This document shows, one piece after another, positions 1 to 7,238 of a stretch of 13,829 bases of DNA. Within the stretch, counting starts at the first letter, position 1; each line of letters opens with the position of its first letter. Made by a program: the position numbers and the translations under genes. A model generated the notes under the pieces. It did no database searches. It worked only from the letters and a program-made list of their open reading frames with translations, and was not told where the DNA came from. This DNA comes from Chitinophagia bacterium (GTDB taxonomy: Bacteria > Bacteroidota > Bacteroidia > Chitinophagales > Chitinophagaceae): assembly GCA_010021705.1 (NCBI GenBank), contig RGMU01000017.1, positions 1 through 13,829 on the forward strand, read 5' to 3'.

Positions 1-437
1 TGTACAAACGCTTATTGCTGTTATTTTCTATTTGTTTAAGCACATTTTGCTTTATTCAAACCTCACACGCCCAAGATACTAAAACACAACAGCCACCCAA
101 AGACGCTGCCATATTTAAGTTTAAGGATGGCGAAACATACGACTTTGGCACTATAGAAATAGGACCTGAAGCACCCCACACCTTTGAGTTTACCAATGTG
201 GGCAACCAACCCTTGTTTGTTACCGGCGTAACCCCCTCCTGCGGTTGCACCCATGTGGACTGGGATAAGCAACCTATTGCACCCGGTCAAAAGGGGCATA
301 TTTCGCTAAACCTTATTACCACCGAGCAAAAGGGCTTCTTCAAAAAAGAAGTGTATATTCAAACCAATGCCTATATACCTAATGGAGATAGACGCTATAC
401 AATTTACATTAAAGGCAATGCCGTAAAAAAAAAGTAA
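1..437 (+). CDS. Secreted DUF1573 domain protein (start codon one base outside window)
   Basis: Unknown biochemical role; DUF1573 proteins are small exported proteins with an immunoglobulin-like fold, abundant in Bacteroidota. The first two bases TG followed by TAC AAA CGC TTA TTG fit an ATG whose A lies just upstream, giving M-Y-K-R and a hydrophobic run up to about HAQ, a normal signal peptide. A TTG start at base 15 would lose the positively charged n-region and is less likely. After the signal peptide come the family hallmarks: an FDFGTI-like strand (here YDFGTIEIGPE), FEFTNVGNQPL, and the SCGCT motif followed by a PGQKGHI turn. About 144 residues, the usual length for a one-domain member. 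It stands alone on the plus strand and ends before a terminator. The TAA stop is the first base triplet of a 9-bp inverted repeat (435-443 with 455-463). Family assignment is firm; function is unknown. Confidence 0.9.
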   Translation, partial: YKRLLLLFSICLSTFCFIQTSHAQDTKTQQPPKDAAIFKFKDGETYDFGTIEIGPEAPHTFEFTNVGNQPLFVTGVTPSCGCTHVDWDKQPIAPGQKGHISLNLITTEQKGFFKKEVYIQTNAYIPNGDRRYTIYIKGNAVKKK

Positions 438-481
438 GGCATAAAAAGAAGTAATATGCCTTAAACAGCACTAAAAGAGCA

Positions 482-517
482 AGCGAGCTACTCCCCTAAA
501 TGGTAGTTCGCTTTTTT
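482..517 (+). terminator. Rho-independent terminator of the DUF1573 gene
   Basis: AGCGAGCTAC (482-491) pairs with GTAGTTCGCT (503-512), ten pairs with one G-U, around an 11-base loop. A run of six T (512-517) follows directly. It lies 45 bases after the stop codon. Confidence 0.85.
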
Positions 518-593
518 ATGCGCTATAAATGCAATTAGAAAAAGCCGGCTAATGGTCAAAATTCAGGTTGTTTTATAACCACACTTAGCCCAC

Positions 594-662
594 TTAGCGG
601 AAGGTACTATCTTCATAAATCGTACAAAAAAACTTGTTTTTGAAAATAGTACCTTGCGCTAA
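594..662. repeat. Long palindromic repeat, copy 1
   Basis: Two 22-base arms (594-615 and 641-662) are inverted copies with 20 of 22 positions matching. They enclose a 25-base loop containing TCGTACAAAAAAACTTG. The outer ends read TTAGCG and CGCTAA, the core arm AAGGTACTAT and ATAGTACCTT. There is no T run on either side, so a simple terminator is unlikely. The same sequence, loop identical but in the opposite orientation, occurs at 11980-12034. Together with the array that follows at 663-710 it forms a compound repeat. This is an intergenic repeat or miniature element of unknown origin. Confidence 0.85.
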
Positions 663-710
663 ACCAGTTTCCTGCTAATCTTTAAATCTTGAGTATCCTG
701 ATTCTGACAA
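663..710 (+). repeat. AATCCTG-type short array, copy A
   Basis: The stretch contains TTTCCTG, TAATCTTTAAATCTTG, GTATCCTG and ATTCTGACAA, imperfect units of roughly 9-11 bases around a core (A/T)ATCCTG. Close relatives are at 13421-13478 and 11505-11548 (same strand) and at 11374-11400 and 11440-11490 (opposite strand). It directly follows the palindrome at 594-662. The remaining gene-free bases to 735 show nothing else. Confidence 0.8.
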
Positions 711-735
711 TCATAACCACATTATCCATTCACCC

Positions 736-1659
736 CTACCCCCGCACACCAAGCACCACCCGAAAACCCAATATACTGCGCCGGTTATTGGGCGCATAAT
801 AGTCCCGGCATGGGGTATGGCAATAGGCTGAGCTACAGTCCCAGCTACCTCCTCTAATCACTCTATCACTACTCGGTGTCCTATTTTCAGGGTCTTGCTT
901 AGGGCTATGCGTATAATAATCTACCGCATACCAATCGCTACACCATTCATACACATTACCCGTCATGTCATATAAGCCTAAAGCATTGGCACGCTTTGTT
1001 GCCACCGGATGCGTATTGTTAATGCCATTTCTATTACCGGCATACCACGCATATTTGCCTAAATCTGCTTCATTGCAACCGCTGCACTCATAATTGTGCG
1101 CTTTTATATCAGCTTCGCCACCTCGTGCTGCATATTCCCACTCTGCCTCTGTAGGCAAGCGATATACCATACCCTCCACCGGGTGCGTTTTATTCAACCA
1201 CGCACAATAGGCTACTGCATCATTGTGGCTTACGTGTATCACCGGGTGGTTATCATCGCTTGCGGGGCGGCGATTACCCGCCACATCGCACATCCAATTT
1301 ACGCCGCTTTTCTTGTGCACCCTACCATCATCTACATAGCTTCCATTGTCATCACCTGTAGCTTTTTCAGCATCCGTTATATACTTGCTATCGCTTACAA
1401 ATGCCCTAAATTGACCCACCGTTACCTCTGTTTCCGCTATATAATATTCGCTTAATGCCACCCAGTGCACCGGAGCGTCTCTATCACGTCCATCTCCCAT
1501 TTGAAATTCTCCTTTGGGCATACGCTTAAAAGTGCTTGGAATACTTGCAATCGGAGAAGGCTCCGGCACTGCCGGCATTTCATTACTACCACTATCACAG
1601 GGCACAAAGCCTACTAAAAAAACACCGCTTAAAGCCAAGACTATTGATAATCGCTTCAT
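736..1659 (-). CDS. FGE/SUMF1-like lipoprotein (formylglycine-generating enzyme family)
   Basis: A 307-residue protein of the FGE-sulfatase (SUMF1) fold. The N-terminus MKRLSIVLALSG is a signal sequence leading to FVPCDSG, a poor but possible lipobox with Cys at about residue 21, so outer-membrane or periplasmic location is likely. Family motifs follow in order: MPKGEFQMGDGRDRDAP (about 47-63), EYYIAETEVTVGQF, YRLPTEAEWEYAARGG (about 167-182), MTGNVYEWCSDWY and VIRGGSWDC, ending LGFRVV. Many family members lack catalytic cysteines, but this one has Cys275 and Cys280 in GGSWDCSSAYC, the same C-x4-C spacing as the copper-binding pair of genuine FGE. Whether it makes formylglycine is unproven, and no sulfatase gene is in the window. 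It is the last gene of the minus-strand block, 28 bases after fabH; no terminator is visible downstream. Confidence 0.88.
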   Translation of the reverse strand: MKRLSIVLALSGVFLVGFVPCDSGSNEMPAVPEPSPIASIPSTFKRMPKGEFQMGDGRDRDAPVHWVALSEYYIAETEVTVGQFRAFVSDSKYITDAEKATGDDNGSYVDDGRVHKKSGVNWMCDVAGNRRPASDDNHPVIHVSHNDAVAYCAWLNKTHPVEGMVYRLPTEAEWEYAARGGEADIKAHNYECSGCNEADLGKYAWYAGNRNGINNTHPVATKRANALGLYDMTGNVYEWCSDWYAVDYYTHSPKQDPENRTPSSDRVIRGGSWDCSSAYCHTPCRDYYAPNNRRSILGFRVVLGVRG

Positions 1660-1687
1660 ACGTTTTTATTAGCACTAAAATTCACAG

Positions 1688-2692
1688 TTAACGAGCTTCC
1701 GCATCATACGCCCATTTAACGTAAGTAGCACCCCATGTAAACCCACCGCCAAAGGCTGCTAATATAATGTTATCGCCCTTTTTTAGGCGATTTTCCCATT
1801 CCCATAAGCATAGCGGGAGCGTGCCGTTGGTGGTGTTGCCATAGCGTTCTATGTTTATCATCACTTTGTCTAACGGTAGCCCCATGCGGTCTGCGGTGGC
1901 ATTGATAATGCGTTTATTCGCTTGGTGAGGCGTTAGCCATGCTACATCATCGGCTGTAAGGTGGTTGCGCTCCATTATCTCCGCTGCCACTTCTGCCATA
2001 TTGGTAACGGCAAACTTAAACACTGCCTGCCCCTCCTGATACACATAGTGTTCTTTATTTTTTACCGTCTCTTCGGTAGCCGGCTTCACAGAGCCTCCCG
2101 CTTTTTGATGAAGGTGCACGCGTCCGCTACCGTCTGTGCGCAATATAGCGTCTATAATTCCATTACCTTCGTGATTGGGTTCTAACAACACCGCGCCCGC
2201 TCCGTCTCCAAATATAATGGCTGTGGTGCGGTCTTCATAGTTGATGATAGAACTCATTTTGTCCACCCCTACCACTATCACTTTGCCGTGCTTGCCCGTT
2301 TCTATAAACTGTGCACCTATGTTTAGCGAATAGATAAACCCGCTACAAGCAGCGTTTACGTCATAGCCCCATGCTTTGGTAAGCCCGGCTTTATCGCATA
2401 TCACATTCGCTGTGGCAGGAAACTGCATATCCGGTGTGGTGGTGGCGCATATCAGCAATTCAATTTCCGTAGGGTCTATGCCGCGCTTGGCAAGCAAATT
2501 TTGCACCGCCATTACTGCCATGTCGCTACTGCCTTTGCCTTCGCCTTTCAGTATTCTGCGTTCCAAAATGCCGGTACGGGTAACTATCCAGTCATTCGTC
2601 GTATCAACCAATGTTTCCAATTCCGCATTCGTCAGCTTATAATCAGGCACATAGCCCCCAACAGCCGTTATTGCAGCGTGTATTTTCTGCAT
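1688..2692 (-). CDS. fabH: 3-oxoacyl-[acyl-carrier-protein] synthase III (KAS III)
   Basis: FabH starts type II fatty acid synthesis by condensing acetyl-CoA (or a branched primer) with malonyl-ACP. The 334-residue length is normal. The thiolase-fold triad is complete: Cys116 in DVNAACSGF, His256 in WLTPHQANKRI, Asn286 in YGNTTNGTLPL. The N-terminal signature VTRTGILERRI and the C-terminal AAFGGGFTWGATYVKW are also present. The start at 2692 (MQKIHAAITAVGGYVPD) lies just downstream of a good Bacteroidota -7 element (2712-2719), so fabH can be expressed separately from fabG, which ends 99 bases upstream. It lacks the usual rpmF-plsX neighbourhood, so it may be one of several fabH copies; initiator specificity cannot be read from sequence alone. 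Confidence 0.96.
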   Translation of the reverse strand: MQKIHAAITAVGGYVPDYKLTNAELETLVDTTNDWIVTRTGILERRILKGEGKGSSDMAVMAVQNLLAKRGIDPTEIELLICATTTPDMQFPATANVICDKAGLTKAWGYDVNAACSGFIYSLNIGAQFIETGKHGKVIVVGVDKMSSIINYEDRTTAIIFGDGAGAVLLEPNHEGNGIIDAILRTDGSGRVHLHQKAGGSVKPATEETVKNKEHYVYQEGQAVFKFAVTNMAEVAAEIMERNHLTADDVAWLTPHQANKRIINATADRMGLPLDKVMINIERYGNTTNGTLPLCLWEWENRLKKGDNIILAAFGGGFTWGATYVKWAYDAEAR

Positions 2693-2711
2693 CTTATCTA
2701 ATTTCTGCCGG

Positions 2712-2719
2712 CAAAAGTA
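2712..2719 (-). promoter_or_regulatory. Probable -7 promoter element for fabH
   Basis: On the minus strand the sequence reads TACTTTTG, a perfect match to TAnnTTTG, 19 bases before the fabH ATG. No convincing TTTG -33 element is seen at the expected distance. The untranslated leader would be only about ten bases. Confidence 0.45.
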
Positions 2720-2791
2720 AGCTAATTAATAGTATGTTGCATATACCCTGCGGGAGAAGCATAATAAATGTGAATAGCCGGTATAGATAGC

Positions 2792-3541
2792 CTACATATT
2801 CATACCCCCGCATACGCTTAACACCTGCCCGGTGATATACCGGCTATGGTCTGAGGCTAAAAACAAAGCAGCTTGTGCAATGTCCTCCGTTGTGCCTAAA
2901 CGCCCTAACGGTATTTTCTCTGCCCACTTTTGAGCCGCATCTCCGTCTTTAAGGTAGTGGGTCATGTCGGTTTCTATAAAACCGGGTGCTATGGCGTTGC
3001 AGCGGATATTCCTACTGCCCAACTCCTGCGCTATGCTTTTTGTAAAACCTATAATGCCCGCCTTAGATGCTGCGTAAGCACTTTGCCCCGCATTGCCCTT
3101 TAACCCAACAATAGAGCTAAGGTTGATAATGCTACCGGCGCGTGCCTTCATCATGGGCTTAATCACCTGTTTTGTTAGGTTGTAAAGGCTTTTTAGGTTG
3201 GCTTGCATCACATCGTCCCATTGCTCGGCAGATAGCCTTAGCAATAAATTATCTTTGCTTATACCCGCATTATTAACGCATATATCCACCGTTCCAAAGT
3301 CTTTTATCACCGCTGCAGCAAACTGCTCGGTTGCAGCATAATCACCGGCATCGCATTGGTAGGCTTTAACCTTTACTCCCGTTGCGCTTAACTCTTCGGC
3401 TATGGCATCTGCCTTTGTGGAAGAAGAAAGGTACGTGAATGCCACATTTGCCCCATTGCCGGCAAACAAACGAACTATACCCTCGCCAATGCCCCTGCTA
3501 CCTCCCGTAACTATGGCTACTTTATTCGCTAATAAATTCAT
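2792..3541 (-). CDS. fabG: 3-oxoacyl-[acyl-carrier-protein] reductase
   Basis: NADPH-dependent reduction of 3-oxoacyl-ACP, the first reductive step of each fatty acid elongation cycle. A classical short-chain dehydrogenase of 249 residues: cofactor loop TGGSRGIGEG (12-21), NNAG (90-93), and the catalytic set Asn115, Ser143, Tyr156, Lys160 in LSSIVGLKGNAGQSAYAASK. The late motif IAPGFIETDM and the C-terminal YITGQVLSVCGGMNM are typical of FabG rather than of a generic SDR. Its start is 11 bases after the dnaJ stop, so co-transcription with grpE-dnaJ is likely. Other SDR activities cannot be fully excluded, but the fabH neighbour supports FabG. Confidence 0.93.
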   Translation of the reverse strand: MNLLANKVAIVTGGSRGIGEGIVRLFAGNGANVAFTYLSSSTKADAIAEELSATGVKVKAYQCDAGDYAATEQFAAAVIKDFGTVDICVNNAGISKDNLLLRLSAEQWDDVMQANLKSLYNLTKQVIKPMMKARAGSIINLSSIVGLKGNAGQSAYAASKAGIIGFTKSIAQELGSRNIRCNAIAPGFIETDMTHYLKDGDAAQKWAEKIPLGRLGTTEDIAQAALFLASDHSRYITGQVLSVCGGMNM

Positions 3542-3552
3542 AACACATTTGC

Positions 3553-4749
3553 CTATCCGTTAAAGGCATCTTTTAATTTGTCAAAAAAACTTTTGTGGGC
3601 GTTCTCGTCTGTGTAGGTGCCACTTTCCGACCCATCGGGTTGCGTTGGGGGCTTAAAATTAGGCGAATTTTTTAACTTTTCCAAAATCACCCTTTCCTCA
3701 TGCGTTAGCGATTTGGGCGACCATACATTTACTATCACCACCTCATCGCCCCTTTCATAGCTGCTAATAGACGGAAAGCCTTTGCCCTTTAACCGTATCA
3801 TTTTTCCGCTTGCCGTGCCCTCCGGTATGCGTAGCTTTTGCTTGCCGTCTATCGTTGGCACATCAACCATAGTGCCCAAAACAGCATCAGGGAACGATAT
3901 ATTAAGGTGATACACCACATCTAATTCATGCCTAAGTAAATACGGATGCTTTTCTTCTTCTATAAATATGTGTAAGTCTCCGGGTGGTCCACCGCGCTCA
4001 CCGGCATGACCCGCCCCTTCTTTGCTAAGCTGAAGCCCCTCATACACCCCTGCCGGAATGTCTAAGCTAATGGTATCTTCGCCATATACGCGTCCTTCGC
4101 CTTTGCACACACCGCACTTTTGACTAATGGTGCTTCCTTGCCCGTTGCACGTAGGGCAGGTGGACACGGTTTGCATTTGCCCTAAAAACGTACTTCGTAC
4201 CTCCCGCACCTGCCCCATGCCTTTACATGTGCCACACGTGGTAATAGAGTTTTTATCTTTGGCACCGCTACCCGCACAAGACGTGCACGATACCGACTTT
4301 TTAACCTTTAATTTCTTATTCGCACCGTTGCAAATTTCAGCATAGCTCATTTTGAGTTTTACGCGTAGGTTTGCCCCGCGCACACCCTGCGGTTGCCGGC
4401 TTCCGCCCCCTCTGCCTCCGGAGCCAAAAAAACTTTGAAACACATCATCGCCAAACGATGTGCCAAAGTTCCGCAAAATATCCTCCACATTCATGCCCTG
4501 ACCACCACCAAAGCCTCCGTTGCCCCCCATACCCGCATGACCAAATCTGTCATACTGCGCCTTTTTTTCCGGCGTGCTAAGCACACTGTAGGCTTCTGCT
4601 GCCTCCTTAAACCGTTCTTCGGCTTCTTTATTATTAGGATTGCGGTCAGGGTGGCTTTCTAAGGCTATTTTGCGGTATGCCTTCTTTATTTCATCGGCAC
4701 TTGCGTTTTTCGGTACGCCAAGCACTTCATAATAGTCTCTCTTTGCCAT
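3553..4749 (-). CDS. dnaJ: Chaperone protein DnaJ (class A Hsp40)
   Basis: Co-chaperone that delivers unfolded clients to DnaK and stimulates its ATPase. All parts of a class A J-protein are present in 398 residues: a J domain with HPD at 33-35, a Gly/Phe-rich linker (about 71-119), a zinc-finger domain with four CxxC pairs (155/158, 172/175, 198/201, 212/215), and the C-terminal client-binding domains. The start MAKRDYYEVLGVPKNAS is the standard family start. It follows grpE by 54 bases on the same strand, and dnaK is not in the window. No CIRCE-type operator is seen. Confidence 0.97.
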   Translation of the reverse strand: MAKRDYYEVLGVPKNASADEIKKAYRKIALESHPDRNPNNKEAEERFKEAAEAYSVLSTPEKKAQYDRFGHAGMGGNGGFGGGQGMNVEDILRNFGTSFGDDVFQSFFGSGGRGGGSRQPQGVRGANLRVKLKMSYAEICNGANKKLKVKKSVSCTSCAGSGAKDKNSITTCGTCKGMGQVREVRSTFLGQMQTVSTCPTCNGQGSTISQKCGVCKGEGRVYGEDTISLDIPAGVYEGLQLSKEGAGHAGERGGPPGDLHIFIEEEKHPYLLRHELDVVYHLNISFPDAVLGTMVDVPTIDGKQKLRIPEGTASGKMIRLKGKGFPSISSYERGDEVVIVNVWSPKSLTHEERVILEKLKNSPNFKPPTQPDGSESGTYTDENAHKSFFDKLKDAFNG

Positions 4750-4803
4750 ACATTATGTTATTTATCTGTTTATAGTAAATAAGGTGTGGTTTTTAATCTG
4801 CTT

Positions 4804-5403
4804 TTATTTGCCTAACACCACTTGTGCGTGCCTAATTAGCTTATCGTTTAGCATATAACCCTGTGCCACTACAGCCACCACCTTGCCAATAAGGTCTTCA
4901 GACGGCGCAGGAATTTCTGTTATTGCCTCATGCAAATCGGCATCAAAGGGTTGGTGCATTACATCCATCACTTTCAAACCCTTTTGCGTTAACGTATTTT
5001 TCAACTTACCAAACACAAGGTTCACGCCGTCTTTCACGGCATTTATGTCTTCTGTGCCGGCTATCAGCTTTTCTGCGTGCCCTACATCGTCTAACACGGC
5101 AAGCATGGCTGTCATCACGTCTTTGCCCGCAGTTTGCATTACTTCCAACTTTTCTTTCGCAGTCCGCCTGCGAAGATTGTCAAAGTCTGCCATTAAGCGC
5201 AGGTGCTTATCTTTCATTTCCTGCACTTGCTGATGCAAAGAGGCAATTTCTGCCTGTAGATTCGCTTGCGTAGCTTCCGCTTCACCTTCTGCTTCTTCTG
5301 CTGCTTCGTTCCACATTTGCGTAGCAAACTCTTCTGCACTTTTTGACAGTATGTCAGGTATCGGAGGTAAATTTTCCGACTGATTTTTCTTATTTTTACT
5401 CAT
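4804..5403 (-). CDS. grpE: Nucleotide exchange factor GrpE
   Basis: GrpE releases ADP from DnaK in the DnaK-DnaJ-GrpE cycle. The 199 residues show a charged, low-complexity N-terminus (about 1-45), a long coiled-coil helix (about 45-105, with MKDKHLRLMADFDNLRRR), and the C-terminal beta domain ending GYMLNDKLIRHAQVVLGK, which matches the GrpE signature. It is the first gene of the minus-strand block. The promoter should lie in 5404-5470, but I find no perfect TAnnTTTG there, so it may use another sigma factor, which would suit a heat-shock gene. Confidence 0.96.
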   Translation of the reverse strand: MSKNKKNQSENLPPIPDILSKSAEEFATQMWNEAAEEAEGEAEATQANLQAEIASLHQQVQEMKDKHLRLMADFDNLRRRTAKEKLEVMQTAGKDVMTAMLAVLDDVGHAEKLIAGTEDINAVKDGVNLVFGKLKNTLTQKGLKVMDVMHQPFDADLHEAITEIPAPSEDLIGKVVAVVAQGYMLNDKLIRHAQVVLGK

Positions 5404-5570
5404 ATTAGGCTACTATTCTACTTTTTACCCTATTTTTATAAAGACAATTATATTGCCAAATGCAACATTGCTGCCAAATTGACACACAATGCCAATTTTT
5501 ACTTTTCACCCTAAATTAGGCAAAATGCAATTTATGCGCTAAATTTGGCACAATTTAAGGTAATTAAAGC
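5404..5570. promoter_or_regulatory. Divergent grpE/upp control region
   Basis: On the plus strand TAAATTTG (5540-5547) is a good -7 element 23 bases before the upp ATG, with TTAG (5516-5519) a poor -33 box at a 20-base spacing. CCTAAATTAGG (5510-5520) is an 11-base palindrome covering that -33 position, a plausible operator. TGCCAAATT (5472-5480) and AATTTGGCA (5542-5550) form a spaced inverted repeat whose right arm covers the -7 box. The region also repeats GCCAAAT/GCAAAATGCAA-like words. Operator function is inferred from position only. Confidence 0.5.
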
Positions 5571-6224
5571 ATGGTTATTAATTTAAGCAATCAAAATTCA
5601 TTGATTAGTGTGTGGGTATGTGAATTACGAGACATGGCAATACAGCAAAACAGGGAGCAATTTCGCCGCAATTTAGAGCGTATTGGCAATGTAGCTGCTT
5701 ATGAAATTAGCAAAAAATTGGCTTACATTCCCCAAAATATCCTTACACCTATGGGCAACGCAGCCTGCCATAACTTAGAAGTACAGCCCGTTATAGCCAC
5801 CATTTTGCGCGCAGGGCTACCTTTGTATCAGGGGATATTGCAGTTTTTTACCCATGCCGACAGTGCCTTCATTGGCGCATACCGCAAGCACCAACTCGGT
5901 AACGACCACTTTGAAATAGACCAAACCTACATCACATCACCTGAAATTGAAGGAAGACCTCTAATCGTAGCAGACCCTATGCTCGCAACCGGTGCATCGC
6001 TTATCTTAGCATTAGAAGCCTTATTGGAATATGACACCCCTTCTCAAATTCACATCGTTTCCGCAATAGCCTGCACCGTAGGCATAAAAGCCATAACCCG
6101 CAAATTCCCGCAAGCCACCATCTGGGCAGCAGCCATAGACGATGAACTGACCGCTAAAGGCTACATTGTACCCGGCTTAGGCGATGCCGGAGACTTAGCC
6201 TACGGCAGCAAAAGGCAGGGCTAA
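5571..6224 (+). CDS. upp: Uracil phosphoribosyltransferase
   Basis: Converts uracil plus PRPP to UMP in pyrimidine salvage, in the cytosol. The 217-residue protein has the family landmarks: RRNLERIGNVAAYEISKKL (about 33-51), the ILRAG turn (78-82), the PRPP loop VADPMLATGASL (about 133-144) and the uracil-binding C-terminus YIVPGLGDAGDLAYG (198-212). The first ATG gives MVINLSNQNS, the usual beginning of the Bacteroidota form, just behind a -7 promoter element. It is monocistronic and diverges from grpE. There is no T-rich terminator directly after it, but an 18-bp perfect inverted repeat begins about 70 bases downstream. Confidence 0.95.
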   Translation: MVINLSNQNSLISVWVCELRDMAIQQNREQFRRNLERIGNVAAYEISKKLAYIPQNILTPMGNAACHNLEVQPVIATILRAGLPLYQGILQFFTHADSAFIGAYRKHQLGNDHFEIDQTYITSPEIEGRPLIVADPMLATGASLILALEALLEYDTPSQIHIVSAIACTVGIKAITRKFPQATIWAAAIDDELTAKGYIVPGLGDAGDLAYGSKRQG

Positions 6225-6292
6225 AATGCTTAGTCATTAGATAATGTTTATATTTTTTCAGCAACATATTTTTCAGCTAATTTGTGGTAACC

Positions 6293-6341
6293 TACTTTGA
6301 TTTTAAGCAGTATCATAATTTAACTGCTTAAAATCAAAGTA
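6293..6341. repeat. 18-bp perfect inverted repeat downstream of upp
   Basis: TACTTTGATTTTAAGCAG (6293-6310) and its exact complement (6324-6341) flank a 13-base AT-rich loop. There is no T run after either arm, so it is not a standard terminator. It could still protect or end the upp transcript, or be a small palindromic repeat. Confidence 0.8.
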
Positions 6342-6366
6342 AACCGCTGTAAAAATACATGTTCCC

Positions 6367-6513
6367 TATTTTAGTATCAGCCACACTAAAATACAGCCTC
6401 AGAAATGGATTCTGTGGAAAAAGTGATTGACTATTAGCAGGCTTTAGAACTTACATAGCGGTTAAGAACGCTAATGAATTCCATTCATCTAAGTAATTAA
6501 CCAAATGTAAGTT
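6367..6513. repeat. Cluster of shorter inverted repeats between upp and the TRL-like gene
   Basis: TATTTTAGT (6367-6375) pairs perfectly with ACTAAAATA (6385-6393). Further on, AACTTACAT (6448-6456) pairs with ATGTAAGTT (6505-6513), enclosing a smaller TAGCG/CGCTA hairpin. No gene was found in 6225-6522, only these palindromes. The outer pair could be the ends of a small decayed element, but no duplicated target is seen. Confidence 0.5.
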
Positions 6514-6522
6514 TAACATTAG

Positions 6523-6813
6523 TTAGTCGCCATAAACTACTGTTTTTGCAGTTACTCCAATTACCCACCATTTGTATTTTACATCTATAACAGATACTTT
6601 GGTAATTTTGCCATTTTCCATAGCTTTTTTGATACCTACATCGTTTTTACTTAATGGAATCACACCAAATAGATAATCTACTTGAGCAGTCCCAACTTTA
6701 CTTCCTAACGTATTACCGGTAGCACAAAATGGACGTACTGTAGAACAAGAAGTTGTTAATAAGGATATGCTTATCAACATTAAAGCGAATGCGATTGAAG
6801 TAATTTTTTTCAT
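6523..6813 (-). CDS. TRL-like family lipoprotein
   Basis: A 96-residue exported protein resembling the TRL-like family, whose function is not established. The start chosen is ATG at 6813 (MKKITSIAFALMLISISLL), giving a textbook lipoprotein signal with the modified Cys at residue 23 (TTSCS). An upstream in-frame start at 6861 would add a highly basic 16-residue extension and bury the signal peptide. The mature part has the family pattern GSKVGTAQ, then YLFGVIPLSKNDVGIKKAMENG, ITKVSVIDVKYKWWVIGV and a C-terminal TVVYGD. It is a single gene on the minus strand, with upp and the lipoprotein gene at 7239 as plus-strand neighbours. The family call is by motif memory, fairly secure. Confidence 0.75.
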   Translation of the reverse strand: MKKITSIAFALMLISISLLTTSCSTVRPFCATGNTLGSKVGTAQVDYLFGVIPLSKNDVGIKKAMENGKITKVSVIDVKYKWWVIGVTAKTVVYGD

Positions 6814-7067
6814 TTTTTGTAGCCCTACTCGTTTGGCTTTTCGGATACGCCTGTGAATCATTCACAATAAGTAATTATGCTGCCAAAATAACATAAGTCC
6901 ACTACAAAACATACTTCGTTTATTGGTTTAGAGACTGAATTTAACATAATACTTACATTTTTGAAGGCACATTAGCTCAATCAAACTACTTTAACACCAT
7001 TTTATTGGCAATAGGATACATTTACTCTTGCAGCTATTAGGCAATAATTGCGGTGGTAAATTTTAGC

Positions 7068-7127
7068 CTTGGTTCCAACGTATGAATGGTAATTAGAAAA
7101 TAATTATCCGCAATTGGAACAGCCAAG
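7068..7127. repeat. Imperfect inverted repeat in the 425-bp gap before the 7239 gene
   Basis: CTTGGTTCCAA (7068-7078) pairs with TTGGAA and CCAAG (7114-7127) with a three-base bulge. Inside it GGTAATTA pairs with TAATTATCC imperfectly. The rest of 6814-7215 is AT-rich and stop-filled in all frames; I see nothing else in it. Confidence 0.45.
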
Positions 7128-7215
7128 TGCCTAAACTATAAAGTTTTTTCAACTGCGCCTCACTCATTAAGCCAAATATCTTTCCTAAGCAAGCGTATTT
7201 TCTTCAGATAAGTTA

Positions 7216-7223
7216 TACTTTTG
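7216..7223 (+). promoter_or_regulatory. Probable -7 promoter element for the 7239 gene
   Basis: TACTTTTG matches TAnnTTTG exactly and lies 15 bases before ATG 7239. This placement rules out the in-frame TTG at 7221 as the translation start. No clear -33 TTTG is visible. Confidence 0.5.
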
Positions 7224-7238
7224 CTCCAAATAATTAGT

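Noticed and set aside
1096..1455. Long antisense frames inside the FGE-like gene, dnaJ and grpE
   Set aside because: They lie opposite well-supported genes and have no domain or promoter support; they reflect reverse-complement openness of the codons.
5404..5570. CIRCE/HrcA operator ahead of grpE
   Set aside because: No TTAGCACTC-N9-GAGTGCTAA or close variant is present.
6347..6450. An open minus-strand stretch reading NSQSLFPQNPFLRLYFSV
   Set aside because: It lacks a start codon, spans palindromes and resembles no family I know; too short to support as a relic.
6814..6861. Upstream start of the TRL-like gene at 6861
   Set aside because: It would place 16 mostly basic residues before a complete lipoprotein signal peptide.
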